Below are positions 13,862-13,891 of a stretch of 13,891 nucleotides of DNA, piece by piece (position 1 is the stretch's first letter; every line of letters starts with the position of its first letter). Below the pieces are notes generated by a model. That model ran no database searches and was not told the origin of the DNA. It saw only the letters and a list, made by a program, of their open reading frames with translations. Position numbers and translations under genes: made by a program. The stretch comes from Elusimicrobiota bacterium. GTDB lineage: Bacteria; Elusimicrobiota; Elusimicrobia; Elusimicrobiales; UBA9959. The stretch covers positions 1 through 13,891 of the forward strand of contig DAOWCC010000038.1 in NCBI GenBank assembly GCA_030639665.1, given 5' to 3'.

Positions 13862-13891
13862 AAGATTTACTTTTATTCTCACATAAAATCG

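Larger units (their letters stand above)
13385..13891. other. Gene-free block of palindromes and short degenerate repeats
   Basis: About 500 bases hold no convincing gene. From 13400 to 13560 I see AT-rich sequence without recognisable features. About 13561-13610 carries CACAAAGACACCAAGACACA-type units. 13637-13707 has two copies of a 26-base palindromic repeat, 13715-13750 a third hairpin with direct flanks, 13776-13801 TCCTGTT units, and 13843-13861 a perfect hairpin. The two overlapping minus-strand ORFs here are translations of these repeats. Confidence 0.5.

Overview
The window is an AT-rich stretch (roughly 35-40% GC by eye) from a Gram-negative, two-membrane bacterium. A signal-peptide-bearing beta-barrel protein and a type IV pilus or type II secretion ATPase imply an outer membrane. 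The housekeeping proteins are ordinary bacterial orthologues. The unusual GYF-domain membrane protein and the many low-complexity intergenic repeats suggest a poorly sampled lineage. Elusimicrobiota is my best guess, with Omnitrophota-like lineages as the alternative. This is inference from protein style, not a search result. All supported genes lie on the minus strand, so transcription runs from high to low coordinates.

Layout in order of transcription. 13891-13327: a gene-free block of palindromes and short degenerate repeats, ending in the promoter and leader of an outer-membrane protein gene. 13326-12469: the predicted beta-barrel protein. 12370-9998: dnaX and recR, joined TAA-ATG without a spacer. 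9903-7900: comEC. 7761-6919: nadK. 6791-5094: recN. 5093-4648: a 446-base non-coding stretch with a palindrome and what may be the relic of an insertion-sequence end. 4647-3184: gltX. 2922-631: a 763-residue GYF-domain/coiled-coil/single-TM protein. 423-1: the start of a PilB/GspE-type ATPase that runs off the window.

Theme. Most genes serve DNA processing (DnaX clamp loader, RecR, RecN) or core metabolism (NAD kinase, glutamyl-tRNA synthetase). PilB and ComEC are the pilus motor and inner-membrane channel of natural transformation, so the window carries parts of a DNA-uptake route, although they are not in one operon. ComEC's C-terminal metallo-beta-lactamase-like domain has lost its metal-binding histidines.

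Main points for follow-up: (1) a 10-adenine run in dnaX at the gamma/tau boundary, with stops close behind in both other frames; (2) the degenerate nuclease-like domain of ComEC; (3) two near-identical hairpin repeats placed directly before the recN and comEC start codons; (4) a palindromic repeat translated in frame inside the GYF protein; (5) matching -10-like boxes six bases before the gltX and nadK start codons, suggesting leaderless mRNAs; (6) a possible IS21-like end relic. I saw no tRNA, rRNA, CRISPR array, phage gene or intact transposase. I did not find a clear new multi-gene system.
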